Part shown: one piece after another, positions 33,725-42,186 of the stretch
Numbering within the stretch: position 1 is the stretch's first letter
Layout of the letters: every line of letters starts with the position of its first letter
DNA from: Bog-756 sp050014755
Lineage (GTDB): Bacteria; Actinomycetota; Acidimicrobiia; Acidimicrobiales; RAAP-2
NCBI GenBank assembly: GCA_050014755.1
Contig: JBEKCS010000019.1
Coordinates: 1-58,500 of the forward strand
Length of the DNA stretch: 58,500 nt
Reading direction: 5' to 3'
Notes under the pieces: generated by a model
Seen by the model: only the letters and a program-made list of their open reading frames with translations
What the model was told of the DNA's origin: nothing
Databases searched by the model: none
Made by a program: the position numbers and the translations under genes

Positions 33725-34632
33725 AGCAGCCGGACCGTGGGTCGCGGCCGGGGCATCGGGTCGAAGTCCTTGAACCGGCGGACCCGGTTCCCCCGGAGGA
33801 CGCACTCGACTTCCGCGTCACCCTCGCCGAGCTCGCGCTGGGTGGTGGTCATGGCCGCCCCGTGGAGCGAGTCGTGGCCGAGCTGGCCCTTCACCCGCTG
33901 GGCCGCCAACTGGCGGGCCACCGTCTGGGCCTTGACCGTCTGGATGATCTCGGAACCGGCGGTGGCGCTGGCGAACATGGAGTTCGAGCCCTCGGTCAGG
34001 TACTGGGTGACGCAGTTGGCCCACACCCGCACCGACGCCACCGCCGCGGCGATCGACACCGGCGCGTAGCCGGCCTCGACCAGCTTGGTCAGGCGCTGGC
34101 CGGCCAGGTAGGTCGTCCACGGCCGGCCACCGGCCGGCGGGGCGCCGCCGGCCACCCGGACCGCGGTCCCCTGGACCCGGAACTCGAGGACGCCCATGTC
34201 GCTCAGGGGCAGGCAGGTGTCGACGACCCCGACGACGCCGTGGGCGCCACCGGACGCCGCCTCTTCCACCATGCGGTTGCAGGCGGTGGCGAAGCCGGCG
34301 GACCAGGCGTCCTCCACCCAGGACTGCTCGTAGTTCTGGCCCCAGGACCGGTGCTCGCCGGACACGAAGCCGTGGGGGCAGTTCCATGTCTCCGAGTAGC
34401 CGCGCACACCGCCCCATTGAGCGCCGAACCCCCCGCCCATCCCCATGGGCGACATCCCGTACCACTGCCACTGCATGACGCTGTATCCCTGGGTGAAGCC
34501 GACGGGCTCCAGGCCCATCTGGAGGCAGGCGGCGAAGTCCGGCACGGTGAGCCCCGAGGTGAACGCGCCCTCGGCAAAGCGGCGGACCGCAGCCTCGGGA
34601 AGGTCGCCGGGAGCGTCGGCCGGGACGGTCAT
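33721..34632 (-). CDS. YbjQ-like protein, second of a paralogous set
   Basis: A 303-residue protein related to its two neighbours. The first half starts F-T-S-G-L-T-V-P-D-F-A-A-C-L-Q-M-G-L-E-P-V-G-F and has an unusual glycine, tryptophan and methionine-rich insert (residues about 50-95) before a G-A-H-G-V-V-G-V strand and G-T-A-V-R-V. The second half repeats Y-L-A-G-Q-R-L-T-K-L-V-E-A-G-Y-A-P-V. ATG 34632 shares a base with the previous stop (TGATG). The aromatic insert is the main difference from the paralogues; its function is unknown. Confidence 0.7.
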   Translation of the reverse strand: MTVPADAPGDLPEAAVRRFAEGAFTSGLTVPDFAACLQMGLEPVGFTQGYSVMQWQWYGMSPMGMGGGFGAQWGGVRGYSETWNCPHGFVSGEHRSWGQNYEQSWVEDAWSAGFATACNRMVEEAASGGAHGVVGVVDTCLPLSDMGVLEFRVQGTAVRVAGGAPPAGGRPWTTYLAGQRLTKLVEAGYAPVSIAAAVASVRVWANCVTQYLTEGSNSMFASATAGSEIIQTVKAQTVARQLAAQRVKGQLGHDSLHGAAMTTTQRELGEGDAEVECVLRGNRVRRFKDFDPMPRPRPTVRLL

Positions 34633-35441
34633 CAGTTGTCGAGCGAGATGATGGTGGTGGGCCGGGGAAGCGTGACTTCGTCGGAGGTCTTGACCACGGC
34701 GGTCCCGAGGGACAGGAACTCGATGGTGTGGCTGCCCCACTGGTGGGACTTCTCCTCGAGGCGGACGCCGACGATGCCGGAGGCGCCCAGTTCGTTGGCC
34801 TCGTCCTGCATGCGGGTCATGGCCAGTTCACGGGCCTCGTAGAGGGCCTGGGTGAAGTTCGGCAGCTCCACGTTCTGGCCGGCCGCGCCCAGGGTCGCCC
34901 CGAGGCCACGGTGGGCGATGTGGTAGACGCAGGTGCCCATGACCAGGCCCTGGGGGATGTGGCCGGTCTGCATGAGGGTCCAGAAGTCCTGGCCGGACAG
35001 GTCGGAGGTGAACGGCTTGCCGAGCCTGTTGCGGTGGGAGACGCCGTTCTCCGCCTTGACGGCGGTGCCCACGGCGATGAACTCGGCGGCGTCCTTGCCC
35101 CACTCGTAGTAGTTGACGTCGAGGCGGACCCCGACGACGCCATCGGCTCCCAGTTCGAGGGCCTCCTCCTCCATGCGGGTCATGGCCAGCTCGCGGGCGT
35201 TGTACATGGCCTCGGTGAGCTTGGTGAGCTCCTGGCTCTGTCCCCACTTACGGGTCTGGATACCGGTGTGGTAGATCGACGAGCCCATCACGAAGCCGAC
35301 GGGGTGGAAACCGACCTCTTTGATCAGGAGGAATTCGTTGACCGACAGGTCCGACGTGAACAGGCCGTGTTCGAGCTCGGCGAGCCGGCGACTCGCCCCT
35401 TCGGGCAGGTCCTGGGGAGTTTCCTCCGGCGTGTCGGTCAT
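34632..35441 (-). CDS. YbjQ-like protein with two PF01906-type domains, first of the set
   Basis: A 269-residue protein and the clearest member. Both halves carry the full YbjQ text: Y-N-A-R-E-L-A-M-T-R-M, G-A-D-G-V-V-G-V-R-L and V-G-T-A-V in the first, Y-E-A-R-E-L-A-M-T-R-M, G-A-S-G-I-V-G-V-R-L and L-G-T-A-V in the second. Each module is introduced by an F-T-S-D-L-S segment, as in the neighbours. The internal repeat and the paralogous neighbours point to repeated duplication. Start ATG 35441 overlaps the preceding stop as ATGA. Confidence 0.8.
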   Translation of the reverse strand: MTDTPEETPQDLPEGASRRLAELEHGLFTSDLSVNEFLLIKEVGFHPVGFVMGSSIYHTGIQTRKWGQSQELTKLTEAMYNARELAMTRMEEEALELGADGVVGVRLDVNYYEWGKDAAEFIAVGTAVKAENGVSHRNRLGKPFTSDLSGQDFWTLMQTGHIPQGLVMGTCVYHIAHRGLGATLGAAGQNVELPNFTQALYEARELAMTRMQDEANELGASGIVGVRLEEKSHQWGSHTIEFLSLGTAVVKTSDEVTLPRPTTIISLDN

Positions 35442-35830
35442 GAATTGCCTCCGATGACGATGTTCTCGAGAGCCTGGCGCACGGCCTGGCTGTGGTCGGC
35501 TTCGGTCTTCAAGACGGCGAGCAGGCGGTTGAGCCAGGTGTCCATGTCGACCTTCTCACTGCGGATGCGGATGCCGCCCGATGAATGGCCGATGGTGCAG
35601 CGCAGGACCGGACCGTCCACCTCGGCGTCGAACTGGTCGTCGGCCATGGTGATCGTCAGCGACTTGATCTCGTCGGACTTCCGGAACCGCCCGCCGGACC
35701 GCTGCACCTTGAGGCGGGGTCCGAGGGCGTCGGACAGCTGGTCGACCAGGACCTTGACCAGGATGCCGACGTCGGAACTGTCGGCCCGCAGCTGGGCCGC
35801 CGCCAGTTCCAGGTCGAAGGACTCGTCCAT
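35438..35830 (-). CDS. Hypothetical protein leading the YbjQ-like operon
   Basis: A 130-residue acidic protein I do not recognise. It begins with a helical S-F-D-L-E-L-A-A-A-Q-L-R and a V-L-V-D-Q-L-S-D-A-L-G-P segment, then beta strands (R-L-K-V-Q-R, S-L-T-I-T-M, D-Q-F-D-A-E) and ends in a helix. No signal peptide or membrane segment. The start is ATG 35830 or GTG 35839. Its stop overlaps the first YbjQ-like gene as ATGA, so the four products are probably made together, perhaps as one complex. Confidence 0.7.
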   Translation of the reverse strand: MDESFDLELAAAQLRADSSDVGILVKVLVDQLSDALGPRLKVQRSGGRFRKSDEIKSLTITMADDQFDAEVDGPVLRCTIGHSSGGIRIRSEKVDMDTWLNRLLAVLKTEADHSQAVRQALENIVIGGNS

Positions 35831-36020
35831 GCCGCTCACGGTCCGAACCCTACAGCGGGCCGATGCGCACGGCCGGGGCGGGGGGCGGACATCGGTACGG
35901 TACGGAAGGGACGCGCAGGAACCGGGACGTTCGGGGTCGGGTAGAGTGTTCCGCTGCCGTGTTCCCCGCATCCGGTCGTCGTGGCGACGGCACCCGGTGC
36001 GGAGAGCACCCCGGCAACCA

Positions 36021-36094
36021 GCGCTCGTAGCTCAACGGATTAGAGCATCTGACTACGGATCAGAAGGTTGCAGGTTCGAATCCTGCCGAGCGCG
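36021..36094 (+). tRNA. tRNA-Arg (ACG)
   Basis: Acceptor GCGCTCG pairs CGAGCGC. The anticodon stem TCTGA/TCAGA encloses loop CTACGGA, giving ACG. The T-arm reads GCAGGTTCGAATCCTGC. The CCA tail is not encoded. Confidence 0.96.
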
Positions 36095-36136
36095 CAAAAT
36101 TTCGACGGTGTTCTCGCGAGTGACACTCGGGCGTGA

Positions 36137-36772
36137 CTACGTCGCCTTGGCCGTGATCTCCTGCCCGGCCGGGTTGAGCACGTACCACAGCCCGCCGGTG
36201 CTGTTGATGCCCTGGCCGGTGGCCTGGCCCGGTACCGAGTCCCCCTGCCAGAGGTAGAGGGGCCATCCGTTGTAGGTCACCTGGAGCGTGCCGTCGGTGC
36301 GCTTGGTGGAGCCGAGAAGCCCGGGCTTCACTCCGGGACCGTAGACAGGGGCGTCCGTTCCGGTCAACAGCAGCGGGGGCCATGCCGTGGCGCACCCGCC
36401 GTAGCAGGTGGACACTCCGGACTGCTTGTCCGGGACGAACAGGTAGAGGGTGAAACCGTTGCCGGCCACGAGGATGGTGCCGAGCCCGGGCACGGTTCCG
36501 GTCTTCACCTCGTAGAGGGGCGGAGTGCCCGACGTCGGTGCCGGGGTGGCCGCCACCCCGGAGGTCGTGGTGGTCGGTGCAGTGGTGGTCGTGGACGACG
36601 CCGTCGTGGTCGTGGCGGTGCTGGACGAGCTGCTGCAGGAGGCCAGTGCGGAGCCGAGGGCGACCAGCACGGCGGCGGTCACCAGGCCGGTCCGGCGGCG
36701 GTAGCCCCCCCGGGACCCGCCGGGGCGATCTACGTCACCTTCGATGGGATCGACGATGGTGCGCACGGGCAT
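36137..36772 (-). CDS. COG4315-type secreted-repeat lipoprotein
   Basis: A 211-residue predicted lipoprotein. The signal peptide ends in a lipobox L-A-S-C with the lipidated Cys at about residue 46, followed by a serine/threonine-rich linker. The mature part has two copies of the family motif: G-L-G-T-I-L-V-A-G-N-G-F-T-L-Y-L-F-x-x-D with C-Y-G-G-C-A-T-A-W-P-P, and later V-T-Y-N-G-W-P-L-Y-L-W with D-S-V-P-G-Q-A-T-G-Q-G. The family is common in secreted proteins of actinobacteria and proteobacteria; its function is unknown. It follows the PHM-like monooxygenase gene by 25 bp on the same strand and is probably co-transcribed. Confidence 0.85.
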   Translation of the reverse strand: MPVRTIVDPIEGDVDRPGGSRGGYRRRTGLVTAAVLVALGSALASCSSSSSTATTTTASSTTTTAPTTTTSGVAATPAPTSGTPPLYEVKTGTVPGLGTILVAGNGFTLYLFVPDKQSGVSTCYGGCATAWPPLLLTGTDAPVYGPGVKPGLLGSTKRTDGTLQVTYNGWPLYLWQGDSVPGQATGQGINSTGGLWYVLNPAGQEITAKAT

Positions 36773-36797
36773 GGACCGTCCTTCTCGGATCGAGGGC

Positions 36798-38084
36798 TCA
36801 GTGACTCGATGTCGCCGCCGACAGCGTCGCGGAGCGGGATCCGCCGGTCCCTTGGTGATAGCCGCCATGGCCGTACACATTGCCGTTCCCGGTCCAGTCG
36901 GTGGTGGCATCCGCATTGACGGGCACCATCGAGATCAGGCCAAGGCACATCTCGTCGGACGAGCCGTCCCCCCACACCACGTAGCGGGGGGGCAGCTTGC
37001 GCAGCTGGGGCAGCTCCTCGCGCAGCGAGGGGTTGTAGGTGCAGCTGACCTCGATGGTGTCACCCGGGACGACCTTCACCCATTTGGCCAGGTTGTAGCC
37101 CCGCTGGAAGTGGAAGTTGAAGTCGGGCACGTTGAGGAGGGTCTTCTGGCTCGGGGTCCCCGGGTTGAGGATGATCCGTTCGCTGACGCCGGTCAGGTGC
37201 ATGTGGGCCGCGAGTCGGACGACATATCCGGATTGGTAGACGGGCCAGGTGCACTGAGTGGTGTCACTGGTCGGCGGGTCGGCCGCATTCCGACCACACA
37301 CGGACTCGATGATGTTGTCGAAGGTCACGGCACTCTGCCCGAACCGCTGACCCAGATAGGCCAAGGCCGCCGACCGGCTGCACAGCGGGCCCGTGACCCC
37401 GGCGGGGCAACCGTAGTCGGGAGGCGCGATATCGATGGTCTGGCTCTCCGGACGCAGGTGAGCAGCGGCCGGCACCGTCTTCAACTGCAGCCACGGCTTG
37501 TCCGGCTTGTCCCCGACGAGGCCGTTGAAGTGGACCTGCATGATGACCATGCTCCCGGCCGGCAACGGGGTCCCCGTCGTCAGGGGCTCGTGGTCCACCC
37601 CGGCGCCGGGGGCCCAGGCGCTGAGCCAGGGGAAATCGCCCAGCCCGGCCAGGCTGTTCCCGTCGAGGGGGGACTCGCCGAAGCAGCTCCAGCCCTTGTC
37701 CCCCGGGTTGATCGACTCGGCGGTCGCCACTTCGCTCGGCGGGACGAGGAAGAGGATGGCGTGGTGAACCTCGACGGTGGCCGGCCCCGAGCCGGGGTGG
37801 AACTGCGAAGCCACGATGTAGGAGTTCTTGGTGACGTGGGGATTCAGCAGGATGCAGTGGTAGTCGTCCGTGCTGCCGTTGGTGAACACCGGCTTGTACG
37901 CATGGGGCATGGTGAGGGTGAGGGTCGTCACCCGCTGGCCGTCGATCCGTTGGGTGCTGGCCTGGGCCGACGGGCCGGCCACGAGGATCCCGAGGCCGGC
38001 CACCACCAGGGCCACCACCGCGGCGAGCGCCACCGTCACTCGCGATCGCCGGGTCAGCACTGTTCTGTGTCGGGTATCGTGCAC
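36798..38084 (-). CDS. Secreted copper type II, PHM-like monooxygenase
   Basis: A 428-residue exported protein (signal peptide about 1-42, hydrophobic core V-A-L-A-A-V-V-A-L-V-V-A-G) with the fold of peptidylglycine alpha-hydroxylating and dopamine beta-monooxygenases. The expected copper ligands can all be assigned: CuH His107, His108 (E-V-H-H-A-I) and His185 (M-Q-V-H-F); CuM His294 and His296 (A-H-M-H-L-T-G) and Met379 (S-D-E-M-C). Paired cysteines suggest disulfides, as in the eukaryotic enzymes. Such enzymes hydroxylate an aliphatic carbon using O2 and a reductant such as ascorbate; the bacterial reductant and substrate are unknown. It heads an operon with the COG4315 lipoprotein. Confidence 0.8.
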   Translation of the reverse strand: MHDTRHRTVLTRRSRVTVALAAVVALVVAGLGILVAGPSAQASTQRIDGQRVTTLTLTMPHAYKPVFTNGSTDDYHCILLNPHVTKNSYIVASQFHPGSGPATVEVHHAILFLVPPSEVATAESINPGDKGWSCFGESPLDGNSLAGLGDFPWLSAWAPGAGVDHEPLTTGTPLPAGSMVIMQVHFNGLVGDKPDKPWLQLKTVPAAAHLRPESQTIDIAPPDYGCPAGVTGPLCSRSAALAYLGQRFGQSAVTFDNIIESVCGRNAADPPTSDTTQCTWPVYQSGYVVRLAAHMHLTGVSERIILNPGTPSQKTLLNVPDFNFHFQRGYNLAKWVKVVPGDTIEVSCTYNPSLREELPQLRKLPPRYVVWGDGSSDEMCLGLISMVPVNADATTDWTGNGNVYGHGGYHQGTGGSRSATLSAATSSH

Positions 38085-38415
38085 GGTCGCTCCCCAATTC
38101 GCCTGCTGTGAAGATCACCGGGTGCGGCGTCTGACGTAGAACACGTCGGTGACCCCCGTCCCCCGTCCCCCCGTCCCGGGGTCTCCGCCACCCTACTCCC
38201 GTCCGATCCCCACGTTCAGGCGCCTTCTTGTACGCGATCGGAGGTAGCAACGGCCCGGCGCCACCGACGGCCTCTTCGGGCCGTGGCGTGCGTTGCAACA
38301 CGGGTGCCACCGGCGACCGCCCGGCCGGTCAGCGTGGGTCGGGTAACTGGACCCTGTCCTCGGGGTGGAGATGGGCGTACGGTTGCTATGAGGGGCGCGG
38401 CAGGAAGGACGTACC
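38085..38415. other. Divergent intergenic region between PHM-like and DUF1918 genes
   Basis: 331 bp that must hold both promoters. It contains a C-rich run of CCCCGTC-like units at about 38155-38180. GGAAGGACG just before 38416 is the ribosome-binding site for the DUF1918 gene. I cannot place convincing -35/-10 pairs, and I see no RNA gene or long inverted repeat. Confidence 0.45.
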
Positions 38416-38673
38416 ATGCGTGCGCAAGTGGGGGACCAGCTGGTGAGGCAGGGTCGGTTGACCGGACTGGCAGAAGTGGTGGGTGCTGTGATCGAGGTCA
38501 CGAGCGAGGACGGCAGTCCTCCCTATGTCGTGAAGTTCTACGAAGACGGCACCGAGCAGTTGGTGAGTCCGGATCCGGATCGCTATTGGATAAGAGAGCA
38601 CGGCATCAAGGAGCACGGCATCAGGGGGAGCGAGCATCCGATGTCGGGCGACCGTGGTGGCCGGGCGGACTGA
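38416..38673 (+). CDS. DUF1918 domain protein
   Basis: An 85-residue protein of the actinobacterial DUF1918 family: A-Q-V-G-D-Q-L, then G-A-V-I-E-V-T-S-E-D-G-S-P-P-Y-V-V-K-F and a short acidic strand ending P-D-P-D-R. The fold is a small SH3-like barrel; function unknown. The C-terminal tail contains a near-duplicate E-H-G-I-(K/R) created by a short DNA duplication near 38597-38625. Single gene with a good ribosome-binding site. Confidence 0.85.
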   Translation: MRAQVGDQLVRQGRLTGLAEVVGAVIEVTSEDGSPPYVVKFYEDGTEQLVSPDPDRYWIREHGIKEHGIRGSEHPMSGDRGGRAD

Positions 38674-38797
38674 TCACCGACCGGTGGTCTGACAGCTGGG
38701 ATACCGCCCAGGCGCGTGCCGCATCCCGGAATGCGGTCACTGTCCCGGTTCCTTGGTGGTCCACGGCTCACTCCGACAGGTGGGCCCCCACGCGTCG

Positions 38798-40480
38798 CTA
38801 GTCGTGGAGGACCTTCCACCACCAGCCGGGATCGGGAAGGTTGTGCCCGAGACGGACCGGCACGGTCTCGGTCTGAGGCCCGAGGGTGTAACGGACCACG
38901 CCGACCGGTCCGGCGCCCGCCCTGACTCCGGGCGCCGGCACCGGGGCCAGCGTGGCGGCCACGTGCTGTCCCGGAACACCGAGTAGCCACGCGGTGTGTT
39001 CGGTCACGACAGGCACCAGCAGCCGGGTCCCGGCCCACTCGGTCGTGGCCACGCCCGCGGTGTGGCTGGCGGAGACGACGGCGACCGGCACGACTGCCGC
39101 CTCCGTGGCGTCGAGCAGTTTCTGGACGACGGGCTCCGTGTAGAGGAGGGGGTACTCCGCTTCGATCGGGCTGTAGGGCACGGTCGGCGTGGTCGGGGCC
39201 GGTGCCGCGGTGGTGGGCGTGGTCCGGGCCGGCGAGGCGTCGGCAGGCGGGGGAGGGGGCGGCGCAGGCTCGCTCTGGCCGAGTGCCGAGGCCAGCACCA
39301 GCACCGAGTGTCCGTCGATCGTCCGGAACCCGGCCAGCACCATGCATCCTTCGGCCTGGGAGGTATAGCCGGACTTCACCCCGACGATCCCGTCAGTGCC
39401 GATCGCCGTGACGATGTTGGGGACGTCGCCCACCCACGGCAGGTTCACCCTGGGCATCCCGGCAACCTTGGCGAAGGTCGGGATGACCATGCCCGCGGCA
39501 GCGATGCGCAGTGTGTCGGCAGCCGTCGACACCGACCCGGGGTCGAAGCCGCTGGTGTCCACGTAATGGGAGTGGGCCGCCCCGAGCGACAGGGCCAGAG
39601 CGTTCATCTTGTCCACGAAGACCTGCTGGGAGCCCGCGTCCCAGGCGGCCAGCGTGTAGGCCGCATCGTTGGCCGACTGGACGAGGAGGGCCTCGAGGAG
39701 TTGCAGTTCGGTCAGCTTCTCCCCGGCCGCCAGGGGGATGTTCGTCTCGTCGTTGTCCAGGTCGACGCCGAATTGGGTCGCCTCGTCCGGCGTGATCGTG
39801 ATGGTCGGACCGCTGGTGCCGAGAGGAACCGGGTGGTCCCGCAGCACGACCAGCGCAGTGGTCATCTTGGTCAACGAGGCGATGGGAACGGGCTGCTCGG
39901 GCCCGGACTGCTCGGCGTATCCCAGCGCCGGTATGGCCACGGCGGCCTGTCCCCCGGACGGCCAGGGCGGGGTGGGTGACGGTCCCGGCACCACCGAACT
40001 GGTGAGGCGACCGGTGGCCACGGTGGGCCGGGGCAGCGGGCGGTCGATCCTCTGGACCACGGTGATGCCGCCATAGGCCACGGCTACCACCAGTACGACC
40101 ACCGACCAGTCCCTGACCCGACGGTTGTCCCGGCGGCGGCCGTGTCGGGACCGGTGAGGCCGGCGACCAGGGGGTTCTGCGGGCGACGCCGACGGTCCGC
40201 GCAGGGCGACCGGCTCAGCCGAGGCGGGTGGACCGACCGCCGTCGGGGGCTCGGAACCACCCGGAGGCGCGGCGCGGGGAACGTTGTTCAGAGACGGCCC
40301 CGATCCTGCGGGGGTGAGCACGGAAGTCGCCGTCCGGTTCCTCCTCGCGGCCGCCGGATGGACCGGGCCGTTCCCGTCCGGACGGCGGGAGCCGGTGTGG
40401 CCGGGCCGGCGGTCACACGAGGATCGACCCGCGCCCGGACCCTCGTCGCCAAAGCTGTCGGCCCGCACGTCCATGTGCAC
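38798..40480 (-). CDS. D-alanyl-D-alanine carboxypeptidase (PBP5-like, peptidase S11)
   Basis: A 560-residue protein. A long basic/proline-rich cytoplasmic N-terminus (1-124) precedes one membrane helix (about 125-142), so the enzyme faces the cell wall. The three active-site motifs are present: S-L-T-K at 202-205 with nucleophile Ser202, S-A-N at 269-271, and K-S-G at 369-371 (KSG in place of KTG). It trims the terminal D-Ala from peptidoglycan pentapeptides. A proline/threonine-rich stretch (P-P-P-P-P-P near residue 415) separates the catalytic part from a C-terminal domain of about 120 residues. The start is uncertain because the N-terminal tail is poorly conserved. Confidence 0.88.
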   Translation of the reverse strand: MHMDVRADSFGDEGPGAGRSSCDRRPGHTGSRRPDGNGPVHPAAARRNRTATSVLTPAGSGPSLNNVPRAAPPGGSEPPTAVGPPASAEPVALRGPSASPAEPPGRRPHRSRHGRRRDNRRVRDWSVVVLVVAVAYGGITVVQRIDRPLPRPTVATGRLTSSVVPGPSPTPPWPSGGQAAVAIPALGYAEQSGPEQPVPIASLTKMTTALVVLRDHPVPLGTSGPTITITPDEATQFGVDLDNDETNIPLAAGEKLTELQLLEALLVQSANDAAYTLAAWDAGSQQVFVDKMNALALSLGAAHSHYVDTSGFDPGSVSTAADTLRIAAAGMVIPTFAKVAGMPRVNLPWVGDVPNIVTAIGTDGIVGVKSGYTSQAEGCMVLAGFRTIDGHSVLVLASALGQSEPAPPPPPPADASPARTTPTTAAPAPTTPTVPYSPIEAEYPLLYTEPVVQKLLDATEAAVVPVAVVSASHTAGVATTEWAGTRLLVPVVTEHTAWLLGVPGQHVAATLAPVPAPGVRAGAGPVGVVRYTLGPQTETVPVRLGHNLPDPGWWWKVLHD

Positions 40481-40631
40481 CCCCGTGGCACTGCAGGCGG
40501 GGACGGTCGACCTCGCCTGCAGCCGTCAAACGCCCGAATCCCCAGAGCCTAGGTGGCGTTCGCGCCCGTGTTCGGCATCCACCCACGGCGGGTGGACCTG
40601 CCGATTCGGCCCTGGCGGCGATAGGGACTGC

Positions 40632-41060
40632 TCAGGCCGCGGTGACCAGGTTCGAGGCCCGGTCGAGCGAGACACGGTGGACCTTGTGGGCCACCGACGG
40701 GGCGATGGCCAGGATCGACCGGAACTCGCCGACCGAGCTCACCAACACTTCGAGATCGGTGATGGCGGTGGCCGTCGCCGTCCGGCGCGTCCCGCTGAGT
40801 AGGGCCATCTCGCCCAGGAAATCACCGGTGCCGACCTCGGCCACCTGGGCGATCCCGTCGTCCGTCTTCCGGGTGACCCGGGCGGAGCCGCTGCGGATGA
40901 CGATGAACTCCCTGCCGACACTTCCTTCCCGGATGAGCACGTGGTCCTTCGGGATGTGCAGATAGGAGGTCAGCGAACCGATCCTCCGCAGCTGCGCCTT
41001 GGTGCAGTCGGCAAACAGGTCGAGATCGTCAATTCGAAATGCGGTCGTCGATTCCGGCAT
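40632..41060 (-). CDS. Stand-alone cyclic-nucleotide-binding domain protein
   Basis: A 142-residue protein that is only a CRP-type sensor domain: L-F-A-D-C-T-K-A-Q-L-R-R-I, V-L-I-R-E-G, then the phosphate-binding cassette region G-D-F-L-G-E-M-A-L-L-S-G-T-R-R-T-A-T-A, where Glu and Arg match cAMP/cGMP binders. No helix-turn-helix follows, so it cannot bind DNA as CRP does; it probably regulates a partner protein. ATG 41060 has GAAGGAG upstream. It lies 151 bp before the carboxypeptidase gene on the same strand; any functional link is unknown. Confidence 0.85.
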   Translation of the reverse strand: MPESTTAFRIDDLDLFADCTKAQLRRIGSLTSYLHIPKDHVLIREGSVGREFIVIRSGSARVTRKTDDGIAQVAEVGTGDFLGEMALLSGTRRTATATAITDLEVLVSSVGEFRSILAIAPSVAHKVHRVSLDRASNLVTAA

Positions 41061-41102
41061 GCCGGGCTCCTTCGCTAGCAGGTGATGGCATCTGCTTGCT
41101 CG

Positions 41103-41149
41103 AGTATAGCAGCTATATCGTGTGAACACATTGAATTTACGGTTATAAT
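41103..41149. promoter_or_regulatory. AT-rich divergent promoter region with two palindromes
   Basis: TATAGC-A-GCTATA (41105-41117) is a perfect palindrome, and TGTG-AA-CACA (41121-41130) a second. On the plus strand TGTGAA (41121-41126) and TATAAT (41144-41149) are spaced by 17 bp and point to the 41317 gene. On the minus strand TATACT (41108-41103) points to the cyclic-nucleotide protein. AT content is far above the surroundings. Confidence 0.5.
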
Positions 41150-41316
41150 CGGAAATAGTGATGATCGCCATCGACCCACGGGCAGATCGGCGGGTGCGGT
41201 GCCGGCGCCCCCGGTGGACGGTCGGAGAACGCCGCGGAAACCATTCCGAGGCCGTGGCAGGCTCGTCGATGTCGGCGGCGCCTCCAGAGCCGCCGGGAGA
41301 TCCGGGGAGGACCACC

Positions 41317-42138
41317 ATGGGCTATCCATTCGACGTCGGCGGGGTCGACGACTATCCGGTGAAGGTGGGCAGCATGCTGCTGACCCTGGTGGAGCCCTCG
41401 CCCGGGTTCGAACGGGCCTACAACCGCTGGTACGAGCGGGACCACTACTACGGCGGCTGCATGGTCGGCCCGTGGCTGTTCGCCGGGAGCAGGTGGGTGG
41501 CCACCCGGCCGCTGAAGGACCGCCGCTGGCCGGCGGAGAGCCCGATCGCCAAGCCGACCGACGCCGGCAGCTATCTGGCCGTCTACTGGGTGGAGGAGGG
41601 CCACCACCACGAGCACTTTGCCGAGTGGTCGATCCACCAGGTGCGCGGTCTCTACGCCAACGGACGGGGATTCGCCGAGCGGACCCACGTCCACACCTCC
41701 ACCTTCCGCTACGTCGGCTCGGCCTATCGCGACGACGATCCGGTCCCGATCGAGCTCGCACTCGACCGGGGCTACGACGGCCTGATCATCCTGTGGTGGG
41801 ACGCGTCGGAGGGCACCGGAGAGGAACTCCACGAGGCGCTGGTCGGATCCCGCCTCGACGGTCTCCTCGCCGGGTCACCGATCGAGATCGCGTCGTCGTG
41901 GGTCCCCTCGGTGCCCGACGAAGGAGATCGAGGCGCCCCGATGGACCTCGGCTCGTCGGCCGGGGGGACCGATCGCCTGGTGCAGCTCCTCTTCGTCAAC
42001 GGGGATGTCGATGCGGCCGTCAACCGGGTGCGGGTCTACACGGACGCGGTGGAGGCCGACGGCACGGCCACCCTCCTCCTGGCGGCACCGTTCCTCCGCA
42101 CGGTGGTGGGCACCGACACCTACGTCGACCAGCTCTGA
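41317..42138 (+). CDS. Hypothetical protein, EthD/dimeric alpha-beta barrel-like
   Basis: A 273-residue protein from ATG 41317 with GGGGAGG upstream. The first half has V-E-P-S-P-G-F-E-R-A-Y-N-R-W-Y-E-R-D-H-Y-Y-G-G, like the E-x-x-x-W-x-x-x-x-H text of EthD-type ferredoxin-like proteins; the second half (from about residue 130) looks like another such module. Histidines cluster at E-E-G-H-H-H-E-H-F. No signal peptide. This resembles proteins found with actinobacterial steroid or lipid catabolism, but I cannot assign a reaction. Confidence 0.6.
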   Translation: MGYPFDVGGVDDYPVKVGSMLLTLVEPSPGFERAYNRWYERDHYYGGCMVGPWLFAGSRWVATRPLKDRRWPAESPIAKPTDAGSYLAVYWVEEGHHHEHFAEWSIHQVRGLYANGRGFAERTHVHTSTFRYVGSAYRDDDPVPIELALDRGYDGLIILWWDASEGTGEELHEALVGSRLDGLLAGSPIEIASSWVPSVPDEGDRGAPMDLGSSAGGTDRLVQLLFVNGDVDAAVNRVRVYTDAVEADGTATLLLAAPFLRTVVGTDTYVDQL

Positions 42139-42186
42139 GCGCGGCGCCCGGGCTCGATCCACCACGGACCGGCGACAGCCGTCGGC

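Noticed and set aside
36021..36140. Island integration at tRNA-Arg
   Set aside because: No repeat of the tRNA 3' end, integrase or GC shift is visible downstream.
40270..40290. A second SOS box in the GAACGTTGTTC text near 40277
   Set aside because: The half-sites are spaced by three bases instead of four and it lies inside the carboxypeptidase gene.
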